A stretch of DNA of 64,000 nucleotides from Pedobacter steynii (GTDB lineage: Bacteria; Bacteroidota; Bacteroidia; Sphingobacteriales; Sphingobacteriaceae). This document shows, piece by piece, positions 37,018 to 45,459 of the stretch (positions within the stretch are counted from its first letter, which is position 1; each line of letters begins with the position of its first letter). The notes beneath the pieces were generated by a model, which was not told where the DNA came from, made no database searches, and saw nothing but the letters and a program-made list of their open reading frames with translations. The position numbers and the translations under genes are program-made. The stretch is from NCBI RefSeq assembly GCF_001721645.1, contig NZ_CP017141.1, positions 620,001 through 684,000 of the forward strand, given 5' to 3'.

Positions 37018-37045
37018 TACAATACAATACAATACAATACAATAC
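37018..37045 (+). repeat. (AATAC)5 pentanucleotide tandem repeat just before the SpaB_C start codon
   Basis: Five exact AATAC units (37021-37045), preceded by a partial TAC, run right up to the ATG of the elimination-domain gene. They fill most of the 34-bp gap behind the lanB stop and separate a possible AGGAAG ribosome-binding site (about 37010-37015) from the start by some 30 bp. Copy-number change by slipped-strand pairing would alter that spacing. Confidence 0.9.
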
Positions 37046-37948
37046 ATGCCGATGAGAACTAAGTGGTTTGCGATATACCTGTTTTATCCGGGAGACCTGG
37101 ACCTGATGCTCAATCAGCTCGTCCAGCCCTTTATTAATGAATTTTTCAATACGGAAGCTGATGGCATTTATTTCTTTATCCGGTACTGGAAAGATGGGAA
37201 CCACATCAGGTTAAGAATGAATACTGATCCCGTCAGACAGGAAATGCTATCCGTTGAGTTAAAAAAAAGAGCAGATGACTTTTTCAGAAATTATCCGGAT
37301 ATCCTGGTACATTCAGACCTCACATCAAGGTCTGCTTACCCGGGACATAAAGTGGTTTATGCCAGTTATGAACCAGAAATCAAACGTTATGGAAACCTGC
37401 AAAGCATGCCATGGGCGGAGACACATTTCTTTAGCTCTTCTGCTTTTATTCTAGACTGGATCAGCTCCAGAAAAACTGGAGCCTCGGTTTTGATTCAGGC
37501 CTTAAGTATTCACCTGATCCTTTTGCGCGCAAGTCGCTGGGAATTCCCCCGCATGATTCAGCTCTGCGATTCCTTCATGAATGGCTGGCTGCCGCGATTG
37601 TATGATCCGGCAAAAGATCCGGCCGCTGAAAAAGAAATCTGGATCAAACAATTTGAATCCTCTTTTAGCCGCAGTAAGGAACAGGTCTTACCCACTTTCC
37701 GGTTATATTGGGAATCTCTGATTAATGGTTCTGCAGCAAAAAAAAACAATCGCTTTTTACGCGCAAATGCCGAAGTGATGGAAAACTACCTCTCGGCAGG
37801 TTTTCAGGAAACAAAGCTGACCGAAATCACCTGCAGTCTAATGCACATGAACAACAATCGTCTGGGTATTTCCAATTACGAAGAAGCTTATGGCGCCTAT
37901 TGCCTGCGTCAGGTGCTTGACTTTATTTCAAATTCCCAAACGATATGA
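37046..37948 (+). CDS. SpaB_C / thiopeptide-type elimination protein (second half of split LanB)
   Basis: This 300-residue protein corresponds to the glutamate-elimination domain of class I dehydratases and to the stand-alone thiopeptide-type bacteriocin biosynthesis family. It shows WFAIYLFYPGDLDLMLNQLV at the start and FFIRYWKDGNHIRLRM at 43-58, the family hallmark. It removes glutamate from glutamylated Ser/Thr to give dehydroamino acids. Its ATG follows a pentanucleotide repeat; a second in-frame ATG lies two codons later. The TGA overlaps the ATG of lanC (ATGA), so the two are translationally coupled. Confidence 0.9.
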   Translation: MPMRTKWFAIYLFYPGDLDLMLNQLVQPFINEFFNTEADGIYFFIRYWKDGNHIRLRMNTDPVRQEMLSVELKKRADDFFRNYPDILVHSDLTSRSAYPGHKVVYASYEPEIKRYGNLQSMPWAETHFFSSSAFILDWISSRKTGASVLIQALSIHLILLRASRWEFPRMIQLCDSFMNGWLPRLYDPAKDPAAEKEIWIKQFESSFSRSKEQVLPTFRLYWESLINGSAAKKNNRFLRANAEVMENYLSAGFQETKLTEITCSLMHMNNNRLGISNYEEAYGAYCLRQVLDFISNSQTI

Positions 37949-39918
37949 CATCATTTAACCCGATCCTGACTCTAACTGAAATTCAGACTCAAAAGATCAA
38001 TGCCCAGCTCGATCAGATCCACAGAGAGTTGCTTTCTGCAGCGGTACGTGACGACACCGGGCTGTACTGGCCGGTTCCATATTATGAAAATCCAGACGAG
38101 TTCTCCTTTAAAACGACTATAGATCTTTTTAATGGCAGCGCCGGGATAGCCATTTATTTTATTGCCCGTTTCGAATTTTACGGCAGAGATGAAGATTTGA
38201 AAACGGCCGAAGAAATCATGGGTAAAGCCTTAGCAGCTGAAGAAGTACTCCAGCCAACATCCTTTGGCTTTTATACCGGATTAACAGGACTGGTTTATAC
38301 CTGTATCCGTTTGTATGAATTGAATCAGCAGAAAAAATACCTGGATACCGCCACCCGGCTCATCATTAGGAATCAGGAAAATATGGTAAAAAACACTGTT
38401 AAAGCAGATTTTTTAAGCGGATATTCAGGAAGCCTGTTCGTGATTACCTTGCTCTACCATCACCTGAAAACAGCAGCATTATTGGCAATCATCCGGCAGC
38501 TAGCGGACAGACTGGTCCGGGAAGCCCGAATTTCGGAAACCGGATTAAAATGGGATTACAACCGATCAAAATCCGCCTTCGATAGTCTGGCAGGTTTTTC
38601 TCATGGCGCATCCGGAATCGCCTACTCCGTGATGCAGGTAGGTCAGTATTTTAAGAATGAGGCCTTGCTCTATCTTGCAGAACAGGCTTTACAATATGAG
38701 ATGCAGTATTTCCATCCCGAATCGGAAAACTGGCTGGACCTGCGGCTGGGAAGTTACCGCTTAAGTTTACCCAATGCCCATAAATGGGACCTGAACCTGT
38801 TTTTACCCGAAATGAAGGAGGTCAATTCCTGGGCACATGGCGCAACGGGAATCGGATTGTCCAGATTATATGCCTGGCAGATTACAGGAAATCAGGACTA
38901 TTGGGACCAGTGTAAAGTCATCCTGAACAGGTGTGCTACAGACCTGAAAGTCATGAAAAGAACTGATTTCACGTTGTGCAGCGGTTATTTCGGCATGGTG
39001 CCTTTTCTGCTGAAATTCCAGGAACTTAGCGGAGAAAACCATCAGGATTTATTGTGGTCTATTGCCGAAGCTGCGGGTCAGCAATATGAACGGGAAAGAA
39101 GTTACAATACCTATATTTCCGCAGGGACTTCTGATTATGGCTTGCTGTCCGGCAAAACAGGGGTAGCTTACATGCTTTTACAGTTGTTAAACCCAAAAAT
39201 GACAAATGTGGTTTATCCGGTTTTACCGCCCGCTCCTGATGGTACTAAAGACCTGCTTAACCTTCCTAAACCAGATTTACAACAGGTCATATTTTCTACC
39301 TATTATCCAAAAACCATTCAATTGTTAAATCATCATGAACTTGATTTTATAGCAGGGATTCAGGCGGAAGATATCCAGGAATTTGAAAAAGAATTACATC
39401 GAAAGATCAATCTGTTGCCGGCTGCTAAAGGTTGGGAAATCATGGAAGTTTTTAATTTCGAAAGCAAAATGACCAATTGCTGGAAAACACACAAGGGGCA
39501 TTTGTGCTATGCCAGGAAAAATGAATTCATCAGAAATAGAAATCAGCAATTGTCCTTACTTACTGAGGAGGATTTTTTAAACTTATACCTGGAATTATCT
39601 GATCACGTCAGGTTCTATCCACTAAACTCCGGCCTCAGGAACATCATGAGCTTAAAACAAAGCGATCAGGCAGCCTTATTTATCCAGGAAGAATCAGGTC
39701 TAAGCACCTTTTTTATTGGCCGGCTTCCCGGGTTGATCGTTAATCAGTTGTGCAAAGAAGCCATTAAAGGAACAGCACTGATTGATGCTCTGCTAAATGC
39801 ATTTCCTGAACAGGAACAAGGGGCCCCGGAACATCGCGTATTAAAAGAAAGAATCGTCCTTCAAATCAAGGCATTGGTCCGCAGCGGAATCATCGGCCCG
39901 GCAAATACTTCCTTTTAA
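37945..39918 (+). CDS. lanC: LanC-like cyclase with altered zinc site and C-terminal extension
   Basis: Residues 1-415 of 657 form a LanC-like alpha/alpha toroid with repeated Gly motifs: LFNGSAGIAIY, GFSHGASGIAY (His220), NSWAHGATGIGLSRL (294-308), TLCSGYFGM (343-351), LLSGKTGVAYM. Active LanC enzymes bind zinc by Cys of WC(Y/H)G and by Cys-His of the CHG motif; here these positions are Ala297, Cys345 and Ser346, so two of three ligands are missing. The final 240 residues are not LanC; the last 75 (LIVNQLCKEAIKGTALIDAL to ALVRSGII) look like a PqqD/RRE-type winged helix. It may be a cyclase with another mechanism or a scaffold that binds the leader. Confidence 0.85.
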   Translation: MTSFNPILTLTEIQTQKINAQLDQIHRELLSAAVRDDTGLYWPVPYYENPDEFSFKTTIDLFNGSAGIAIYFIARFEFYGRDEDLKTAEEIMGKALAAEEVLQPTSFGFYTGLTGLVYTCIRLYELNQQKKYLDTATRLIIRNQENMVKNTVKADFLSGYSGSLFVITLLYHHLKTAALLAIIRQLADRLVREARISETGLKWDYNRSKSAFDSLAGFSHGASGIAYSVMQVGQYFKNEALLYLAEQALQYEMQYFHPESENWLDLRLGSYRLSLPNAHKWDLNLFLPEMKEVNSWAHGATGIGLSRLYAWQITGNQDYWDQCKVILNRCATDLKVMKRTDFTLCSGYFGMVPFLLKFQELSGENHQDLLWSIAEAAGQQYERERSYNTYISAGTSDYGLLSGKTGVAYMLLQLLNPKMTNVVYPVLPPAPDGTKDLLNLPKPDLQQVIFSTYYPKTIQLLNHHELDFIAGIQAEDIQEFEKELHRKINLLPAAKGWEIMEVFNFESKMTNCWKTHKGHLCYARKNEFIRNRNQQLSLLTEEDFLNLYLELSDHVRFYPLNSGLRNIMSLKQSDQAALFIQEESGLSTFFIGRLPGLIVNQLCKEAIKGTALIDALLNAFPEQEQGAPEHRVLKERIVLQIKALVRSGIIGPANTSF

Positions 39919-39965
39919 AGCAAACACTTCCATTTAAAACAATGGTTATTAAAGTAATGATTAGG

Positions 39966-39996
39966 CCGACAGGACCAGTTACTGATCTTGCCGGCT
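39966..39996 (-). terminator. Hairpin after the GH18 gene
   Basis: GCCGGCAAGATCAGT pairs with ACTGGTCCTGTCGGC on the minus strand with two wobble pairs and one mismatch. It lies 24 bp past the stop of the GH18 gene. The following T content is modest, so it is a moderate terminator and may also stop the lan operon. Confidence 0.5.
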
Positions 39997-40020
39997 AATC
40001 TATCGAAGGAACGAGAAATT

Positions 40021-41331
40021 TTATTGAATTTTCACAGAACTCACCAAATCATTGGCACTTGGACTCAGCGCCAAAAAGTTTGAATTGCTGGAATTAAGTA
40101 CCCAGGATGTACCCGAAAAATCATTAGCATACATGGTAATCGTCCAGCCGGTAGGTATCTTAACGGAGGAAGCCCAGTCGTTCACGAAACCATAGGCTTG
40201 CAGTTGCGAAAGGGTATAATTGCCTTTAGGGATCGCCGAGGTGGCAACTCCGCCAAAAGCGGTATGCTGATAGAAAACAACACCGCCACCAGCGGCTGCA
40301 GGATTCATAATTCTGGCTAAATCATTGGTGACTTTAAAATCAGGATGGATGATGGTATTGTCATATTGAGTGGTCAGGTTCGCATCCCGGTCGATCGCAT
40401 AAGAAAATACACCGCCTTTTTTTCCGGTCGTAGGTTCCCATCTGGCATAATCATAAGCACGGCCAGTACCATTCCTTGGATAGAAAACATCATTCCAGTA
40501 ATTCCCGGCGGCATATCCATTTTCTTCATAAAATGAAAATCCAGGTACAAACTGATTGGATTGAATATAGGGAGAGAAGGTATTCCAGGTACTCTGCAGG
40601 GTCGAAGCCCCTCTTCCGTAAGCTTGTAACCAAACATAGCTCACCATGGTGTATACCTTCTTGAACAAGCTATTGGATCCTGTCTTATTGGTATCAAAAG
40701 TAAGTAACTTGCTGGTTCCGGATTTGGGCCCCATATAGGCAGAAAGCGCGGTATATACACCCGTCATATCAGTCAGCGTAGTACCTGAAGGCTCACTTTC
40801 GATATCGATATCATAACCGTCTAATCCGTATTTATTGACTACACTGTCCATAATCAATTTGGCTGTTGTGGCATAACCGGCAGTTGTATGGGGTACACCG
40901 GAAGGAATGGTCAGGTCGCCGGTAATGATCACTTTAGTTCCCCTGCTATGCAGATAAGGAACATATACGTCTTTTACCTTTTTCCAAAACGCAGAAGTAT
41001 TGTCTGGTTTTCCACCAAAGAGAATGGCAATATCCAGACTATCCGGTAAATCGGTCATGATCGGATCATTCGGGTTATTACTCATTTCCCGGTCGCGCCA
41101 TATCCGGTAAAAGCCGACAGACAGCTCGTGACTACTTGCTTTATAGGCCAGCAGGTTCTCCAGGCTTGTTGCATTGGTTCCTGCTACCGAAGTTCTTTGA
41201 TCTGAAGGGATAGCCGAACCGGGGTTAACCGCCTGATCTTTCTTACAGCTTGTGCCGAACAACAGGATAAAGGAAAAGAGTAAAATCCCTTTAAATAAAG
41301 TTTTGAGTGGGTTGATTTGGTTTGTTTTCAT
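40021..41331 (-). CDS. GH18 endo-beta-N-acetylglucosaminidase-like lipoprotein with C-terminal beta/gamma-crystallin domain
   Basis: The 436-residue protein has a lipobox at Cys29 (FGTSC) and a GH18 barrel with the catalytic motif DGYDIDIE at 171-178 (acid Glu178). The form of this motif and the single domain resemble EndoF/EndoH-type enzymes that cut the chitobiose core of N-glycans, more than chitinases. The last 85 residues are a beta/gamma-crystallin Greek-key domain: VFYQHTAFGGVA, VNDWASSVKIPTGWTITMY and a second copy ending NDLVSSVKIQ. Such domains often bind calcium or carbohydrate. It converges with the lan operon and lies alone between terminator-like sequences. Confidence 0.87.
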   Translation of the reverse strand: MKTNQINPLKTLFKGILLFSFILLFGTSCKKDQAVNPGSAIPSDQRTSVAGTNATSLENLLAYKASSHELSVGFYRIWRDREMSNNPNDPIMTDLPDSLDIAILFGGKPDNTSAFWKKVKDVYVPYLHSRGTKVIITGDLTIPSGVPHTTAGYATTAKLIMDSVVNKYGLDGYDIDIESEPSGTTLTDMTGVYTALSAYMGPKSGTSKLLTFDTNKTGSNSLFKKVYTMVSYVWLQAYGRGASTLQSTWNTFSPYIQSNQFVPGFSFYEENGYAAGNYWNDVFYPRNGTGRAYDYARWEPTTGKKGGVFSYAIDRDANLTTQYDNTIIHPDFKVTNDLARIMNPAAAGGGVVFYQHTAFGGVATSAIPKGNYTLSQLQAYGFVNDWASSVKIPTGWTITMYANDFSGTSWVLNSSNSNFLALSPSANDLVSSVKIQ

Positions 41332-41438
41332 TTTGATTTAATAAATGGTTAGATGTATTTAAACAAAGGATCCATTTATTAAAAAAAATGCCTACAAGAC
41401 TTTCATTTTTAACGAGATACAGAAGATTAGACACAAAA

Positions 41439-42038
41439 TTACAGAGGTAATTTCATCCGGTTTCTCAATTCTTTTTCTTTATCTCCATTCCAGTAGTCAC
41501 AATCCAGCTGCAGAAAAATCGAAGTATAGGGAATTACCTGATTTGTTTTGATCACCAGCACTTTAAACAATTTGGCTTCTGAGTCAAGTTTTTTAAATAC
41601 AGAATCGTGAAGCATGGTTTGTACATTTTGCCCATTAAACAAAGTGCTCAGCTCCTGTCTGAATTGCTGCACCCCTTTTGCCTGGCTTTCCGTAATAAAT
41701 CCAAGTTCCTTATCCTGATAAATAATGGGTTTCACATGACCAGACTTTCTTACTTTTTCCAATACTGATTTTAATACCGGTAACAGGTCCTCATCCGCAT
41801 ATAAGTACTCCATTCCAGGGGCATTCTGTTCCGGAAATGCTTTATCTACTACCAGAATCCAGTTTCTATGTCCTAAAAAAGGCAGTTTCTCTTCAAACTG
41901 CTTTTTCCAGGTGTTTCCAGTCACTTTCTGCTCAATATTTTCTAACCTGTCCGGCGAATAACATCCGTTAAACAATAAGGTCGTACCAATTATTCCTAAT
42001 AACAGGAGCAGATTTAATCTATTTTCGAATACGTTCAT
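41439..42038 (-). CDS. RbsD/FucU-like lipoprotein
   Basis: The 199-residue product has a signal segment and lipobox (LLFNGC, Cys26). The rest resembles RbsD/FucU sugar mutarotases: LPFLGHRNWILVVDKAFP, with the conserved His and Asp at the start of the sheet, and VIPYTSIFLQLDC-YW near the end. True RbsD proteins are cytosolic decamers that interconvert anomers; a lipid-anchored version would act outside the cytoplasm. It follows the GH116 gene by 5 bp, so it may process sugars released by that enzyme (inference). Confidence 0.62.
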   Translation of the reverse strand: MNVFENRLNLLLLLGIIGTTLLFNGCYSPDRLENIEQKVTGNTWKKQFEEKLPFLGHRNWILVVDKAFPEQNAPGMEYLYADEDLLPVLKSVLEKVRKSGHVKPIIYQDKELGFITESQAKGVQQFRQELSTLFNGQNVQTMLHDSVFKKLDSEAKLFKVLVIKTNQVIPYTSIFLQLDCDYWNGDKEKELRNRMKLPL

Positions 42039-42043
42039 TGGTT

Positions 42044-44764
42044 TTAAGAAATGGAAAGGGTTAAAAATTCATTTTCTTTAATGGTCATACTTCTGGCAGA
42101 TGCGATAAAAATGGCATTTCCTTCCTGTTTAAAAGTTACAGGAATGTGCTGTGAACCTATCATCGCGGAAAGGGATTTAACAGCAGCTCCATCTACCTTC
42201 TCCAGAGTTATCTTCTCCAATTTCAATTCACCATATTTCAATTCCAGACGATGAACCTGCTTTTGGCCAGTCTTCTTCTGACTATAGGTTCCCCATCCTG
42301 CAGCTGAAGTAAAAGGGGCTTTGAAATCAGCTTTATTCCATTTCGGCGCAAAGCGAATATAGCCCTTCGGGCCATGGTATTCAAAGCCACAGGCAGAGAT
42401 AAAAGTACCATAACTTGCCATTGCTCTGGCATAATGGTCACTGCATTCGATTTCGTTAAAAGGATTTCGTTTTGAGGCATGATACCGGTCCTGAATCACG
42501 CGGGTGAGGATTAAGCTCTCTTCAACCATACCTTCTGCCATCAGATGGGCTGCAACCTGATGTTCAAAACCACTCATACATTCATGAAAATAGCCCAGCT
42601 GCCAGGTCACATCTTCTCCGAATGGTTTAGGTTCGTTGTGAGGATTGGTATTCATGACCATTCCACCTTCTCCGGCAAGGGCATATGGCCGTCCGCCGGT
42701 ATGGGTTTTAATATATGGCCCAACATCCATGGTAAAATTGTATTTCCAAAGGGCTTTTAATGCAGCTACCGTTTTTTCTTTCCCGATTACTCTGGGTAAG
42801 CCGACCTGAAAGGCCCAGCTCTGACCATACACCTGATCGATGTGGCAGGTATTGTAGGAACCCAGTTTTTTGCGTCCTTCCTTCGCATCCGGACGGTGAA
42901 TAAAGTACTCTCCATTGAAGAGTTCTTTTTCCATATTTCGACTTCCATCCTTCACATATTTCTCGCAAACCGCAGCAAAAGAACGGTCTCCTACCTCTTC
43001 TGCCATTTGTTGAGCAGCACTTGCTGCAGCAATACATAAGCCTACAATCCAGGCAATTTCACCCTCCCATACCGCATCCAGGGTATTCTCCATCGGGGTA
43101 TCGGTCATCCCGTCTCCATTCTTATCCTGATCCAGCATAAACTGCACTGCCTTTTTTATTTTTGGCCAGTTGTGGTTCAGAAAAGCAGCATCTTTACTCA
43201 TCTGGTGCTCCCGGTAAAAACGCAATACGGTCCCTGCCTGTCCATCTATTGCCGGCCGGCTTTCATTCTCAGCCCGGAATATGATTGCTCCGCTATCTTC
43301 TTTAAAACCAACGCCAAGATCTACCCGCTGCCTAAGGTCTCTTTCCAGTTCCGGAAAAATCCTGGCTACCGAATGTGCGTATTGCCAGACGTGTGTACAG
43401 GTTCCGGCACAAGCGCCGACCCCCTCCCAGCTCCAGAATCTTCCATCCGCAAAACGGTAAGTATTGGCGGTAGCCAGTGTTCCGATATTCAGGAAAGTAC
43501 GTTCCAGAAACCAGTGCGGCAAAGTGGAATTGTTCCAGGTTTCTGACCATAATTCTGTTTGTATAGTCAATTTTTTAAAGTTGCTGTTCAGATAACTACT
43601 TACTGCTGCTGCATCTTTAAACCTTCTCGCGTAATGAAAACCTTCTTCCGCGTCTTTGACGATTTTCTTCAGGTTAGGATTTGCATTATTGAAATGCCAG
43701 CTGACCGAATAGTCTGCCTTCAAAGATTTACCGGGGGCAAGATCCTGAGATAAACGAATACCTGCAACCAGCTTTTCCGGAGCCCCGGCATTTGCCTCCG
43801 CCAGTTCTTTTCCCTCAAAATGTTTTTCTTTTACCGGCCAGGGGTCGATGCGACATTGAGTCAATCCACTGGTACCTTGCAGGGAAAAACACATGGTTCC
43901 ATAATCCAGCGCCTCTTTAAGTTTTTCCTCTGCTGGTTCAAAAGAGGAAAAGATGCTTACCGCCGCGCTATCAGCACTGGCTTTATTGATCCTTTTTCCT
44001 GTCTTTTCCAGTCCTGTCAGTTTATTCACCCCATTTTCCATCCATCCCAGGACGGAAACCTTCATCGGACTTGCGGTCGTATTCCTGATATCCAGCCGTA
44101 GAATGGTTGCCGGAAGCGCAGAATTTTCTGCATCCAGGGGAATAAACGGGGAGTATACTTTCAGGTTTACAGTCACCGGAAAATCCTTGCTGCGGTATTG
44201 AATATAAGCAATGGGATAAGCCGGTTTAAAGCTGATGTCCTCCCAGTGTTCTTCCGACAGTTCTTTAATGAAAGTTTTACCGTTCAGTACCACTTTTACG
44301 GCAAAGCCTTGTTCCAATACCCTTCGGTTATCCGCAATTGCAGGCTCCACATAGGCAGAACCATCTCTTGCCCTTATTTTACGAACGGTAGTCCCGTCAT
44401 TCCAGCTTACAGTTTTAGGATCGATTCCTTCCTGAGCCCCCTCAAAAGTCTCATTGTAAATCTGCCATAACCAAAGGCGCCCGTCGCCTCCAACATATAC
44501 GGTTCCTGCATGTAAGCCCCCTACTGGCATCCCGATATACCGGAATTCATTTCTCTGTTTGTAATAAGTGGTCGCTTCCCCCCGCTGGTATAGGGACCTT
44601 GCCCATGAAGGGTCAATTTTTTTATCCTCCGGAATATTATGGAGGGGATAATCCAGCGCAAAAATACTTTTACCCCATACCGGAAATTGCAGGGCAGCAA
44701 GGCTGCCGGTTAGCAATCCGGCTTTTCTAAGGAAATCTCTTCTGTCTATTGTTTTGTTCAGCAT
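42044..44764 (-). CDS. GH116 family glycoside hydrolase (glucosylceramidase/beta-glucosidase-like), exported
   Basis: The 906-residue protein starts with a Tat-like signal (RRDFLRKAGLLTGSLAA). The N-terminal beta-sandwich matches the GBA2 N-terminal domain (YIGMPVGGLHAGTVYVGGDG, LWLWQIYN). The C-terminal alpha/alpha barrel contains WSWEGVGACAGTCTHVWQYA, the WEGEIAWIVGL helix and NPFNEIECSDHYARAMASYG, typical of GH116. These enzymes remove beta-linked glucose, xylose or GlcNAc. It lies in an operon with the RbsD-like gene downstream and about 445 bp of gene-free DNA upstream. Confidence 0.9.
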   Translation of the reverse strand: MLNKTIDRRDFLRKAGLLTGSLAALQFPVWGKSIFALDYPLHNIPEDKKIDPSWARSLYQRGEATTYYKQRNEFRYIGMPVGGLHAGTVYVGGDGRLWLWQIYNETFEGAQEGIDPKTVSWNDGTTVRKIRARDGSAYVEPAIADNRRVLEQGFAVKVVLNGKTFIKELSEEHWEDISFKPAYPIAYIQYRSKDFPVTVNLKVYSPFIPLDAENSALPATILRLDIRNTTASPMKVSVLGWMENGVNKLTGLEKTGKRINKASADSAAVSIFSSFEPAEEKLKEALDYGTMCFSLQGTSGLTQCRIDPWPVKEKHFEGKELAEANAGAPEKLVAGIRLSQDLAPGKSLKADYSVSWHFNNANPNLKKIVKDAEEGFHYARRFKDAAAVSSYLNSNFKKLTIQTELWSETWNNSTLPHWFLERTFLNIGTLATANTYRFADGRFWSWEGVGACAGTCTHVWQYAHSVARIFPELERDLRQRVDLGVGFKEDSGAIIFRAENESRPAIDGQAGTVLRFYREHQMSKDAAFLNHNWPKIKKAVQFMLDQDKNGDGMTDTPMENTLDAVWEGEIAWIVGLCIAAASAAQQMAEEVGDRSFAAVCEKYVKDGSRNMEKELFNGEYFIHRPDAKEGRKKLGSYNTCHIDQVYGQSWAFQVGLPRVIGKEKTVAALKALWKYNFTMDVGPYIKTHTGGRPYALAGEGGMVMNTNPHNEPKPFGEDVTWQLGYFHECMSGFEHQVAAHLMAEGMVEESLILTRVIQDRYHASKRNPFNEIECSDHYARAMASYGTFISACGFEYHGPKGYIRFAPKWNKADFKAPFTSAAGWGTYSQKKTGQKQVHRLELKYGELKLEKITLEKVDGAAVKSLSAMIGSQHIPVTFKQEGNAIFIASARSMTIKENEFLTLSIS

Positions 44765-45209
44765 CTTAATTTTTGTGGTTCAGATTTGTGTTATTATTTT
44801 AAATGCCATATTCATTTCTGATATTCCTGGCAGTTTTTACCAATTCTTTATCATTCAATAGCCGCACCTGCAGGTGTAATCCCGAGGTTTCTCCCAGGGA
44901 TAAATAGCGTTCTTTTTAATAGGAAAAACATAGTGATACCTTACTAAATCTAAACGGTTTAACTGAGATAATTCAGAATATGCCAAAATCGCTTAATACT
45001 ATGTTTATATCATTAAATAGTAAAGCACTGTGTTCAGGTTTCAGAAAAAAGATAAAAAGGAAAAGAGACAGGAAAATGAGCATTCCCCCGGAAAAATCAG
45101 ACCAATGTTGCGCAAGGGGGGATAAGTGAGCACAATCAGGTCATTAATCAGCATGGAAGTATGGGAGACCGGAAAAACCGGCCTCCCATGATTTATTTAT
45201 TGTTTTGGA
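44765..45209. other. 445-bp gene-free stretch between GH116 and the lanthipeptide precursor
   Basis: The stretch holds the upstream region of the GH116 gene and the 3' region of the precursor gene. The only strong structure is a GGGAG-CCGG hairpin (45163-45187) with a 5-nt A/T loop, about 23 bp after the precursor stop; it could end the precursor transcript or protect its 3' end. No -7 element of high quality for GH116 was seen. A 49-codon plus-strand frame is present but unsupported. Confidence 0.6.
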
Positions 45210-45401
45210 CTAGCAAACAACAGTAGTACATTTCACCGGAGGGGTATGGTGATCATCTGTTGGTTCTGTATGAGTAGGTTCTGAAACGTTACCTAAACCA
45301 CCTGATAAGCGGTTAGCCACTTCACTGTCAATACTGGTTACAAAGCTCTCTAATTGCAGGTCTTCAAGATTCAACTTGATTTTATCTAATGAATTGTTCA
45401 T
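45210..45401 (-). CDS. lanA: Lanthipeptide precursor peptide, pinensin-like leader
   Basis: The 63-residue peptide has a leader of 35 residues, IKLNLEDLQLESFVTSID followed by a short linker and LSGG, which resembles pinensin-type class I leaders of Bacteroidota (LxLxxLxVxSFVTS). After Gly34-Gly35 the 28-residue core is LGNVSEPTHTEPTDD then HHTPPVKCTTVVC. It has one Ser and six Thr for dehydration and two Cys (core positions 23 and 28) for rings. The C39 domain of LanT would cut behind Gly-Gly. The gene is 5.3 kb from the modifying enzymes and on the opposite strand, but shares an operator with them. Confidence 0.85.
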   Translation of the reverse strand: MNNSLDKIKLNLEDLQLESFVTSIDSEVANRLSGGLGNVSEPTHTEPTDDHHTPPVKCTTVVC

Positions 45402-45459
45402 ATGTAATAATTTTAAGAATGATGCCTACTGTGGTAACGGGTTTTTGGCTTGTCCCCGG

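Noticed and set aside
44980..45129. 49-codon plus-strand frame MPKSLNTMFISLNSK... near the precursor gene, with a CC pair at its end
   Set aside because: No Gly-Gly leader, strongly basic middle part, no promoter or ribosome-binding region of quality; it probably reflects chance in gene-free DNA.
45163..45187. Hairpin after the precursor gene as a firm terminator
   Set aside because: The stem is good, but the T-rich tail is on the opposite side for the precursor transcript, so I mention it only as possible.
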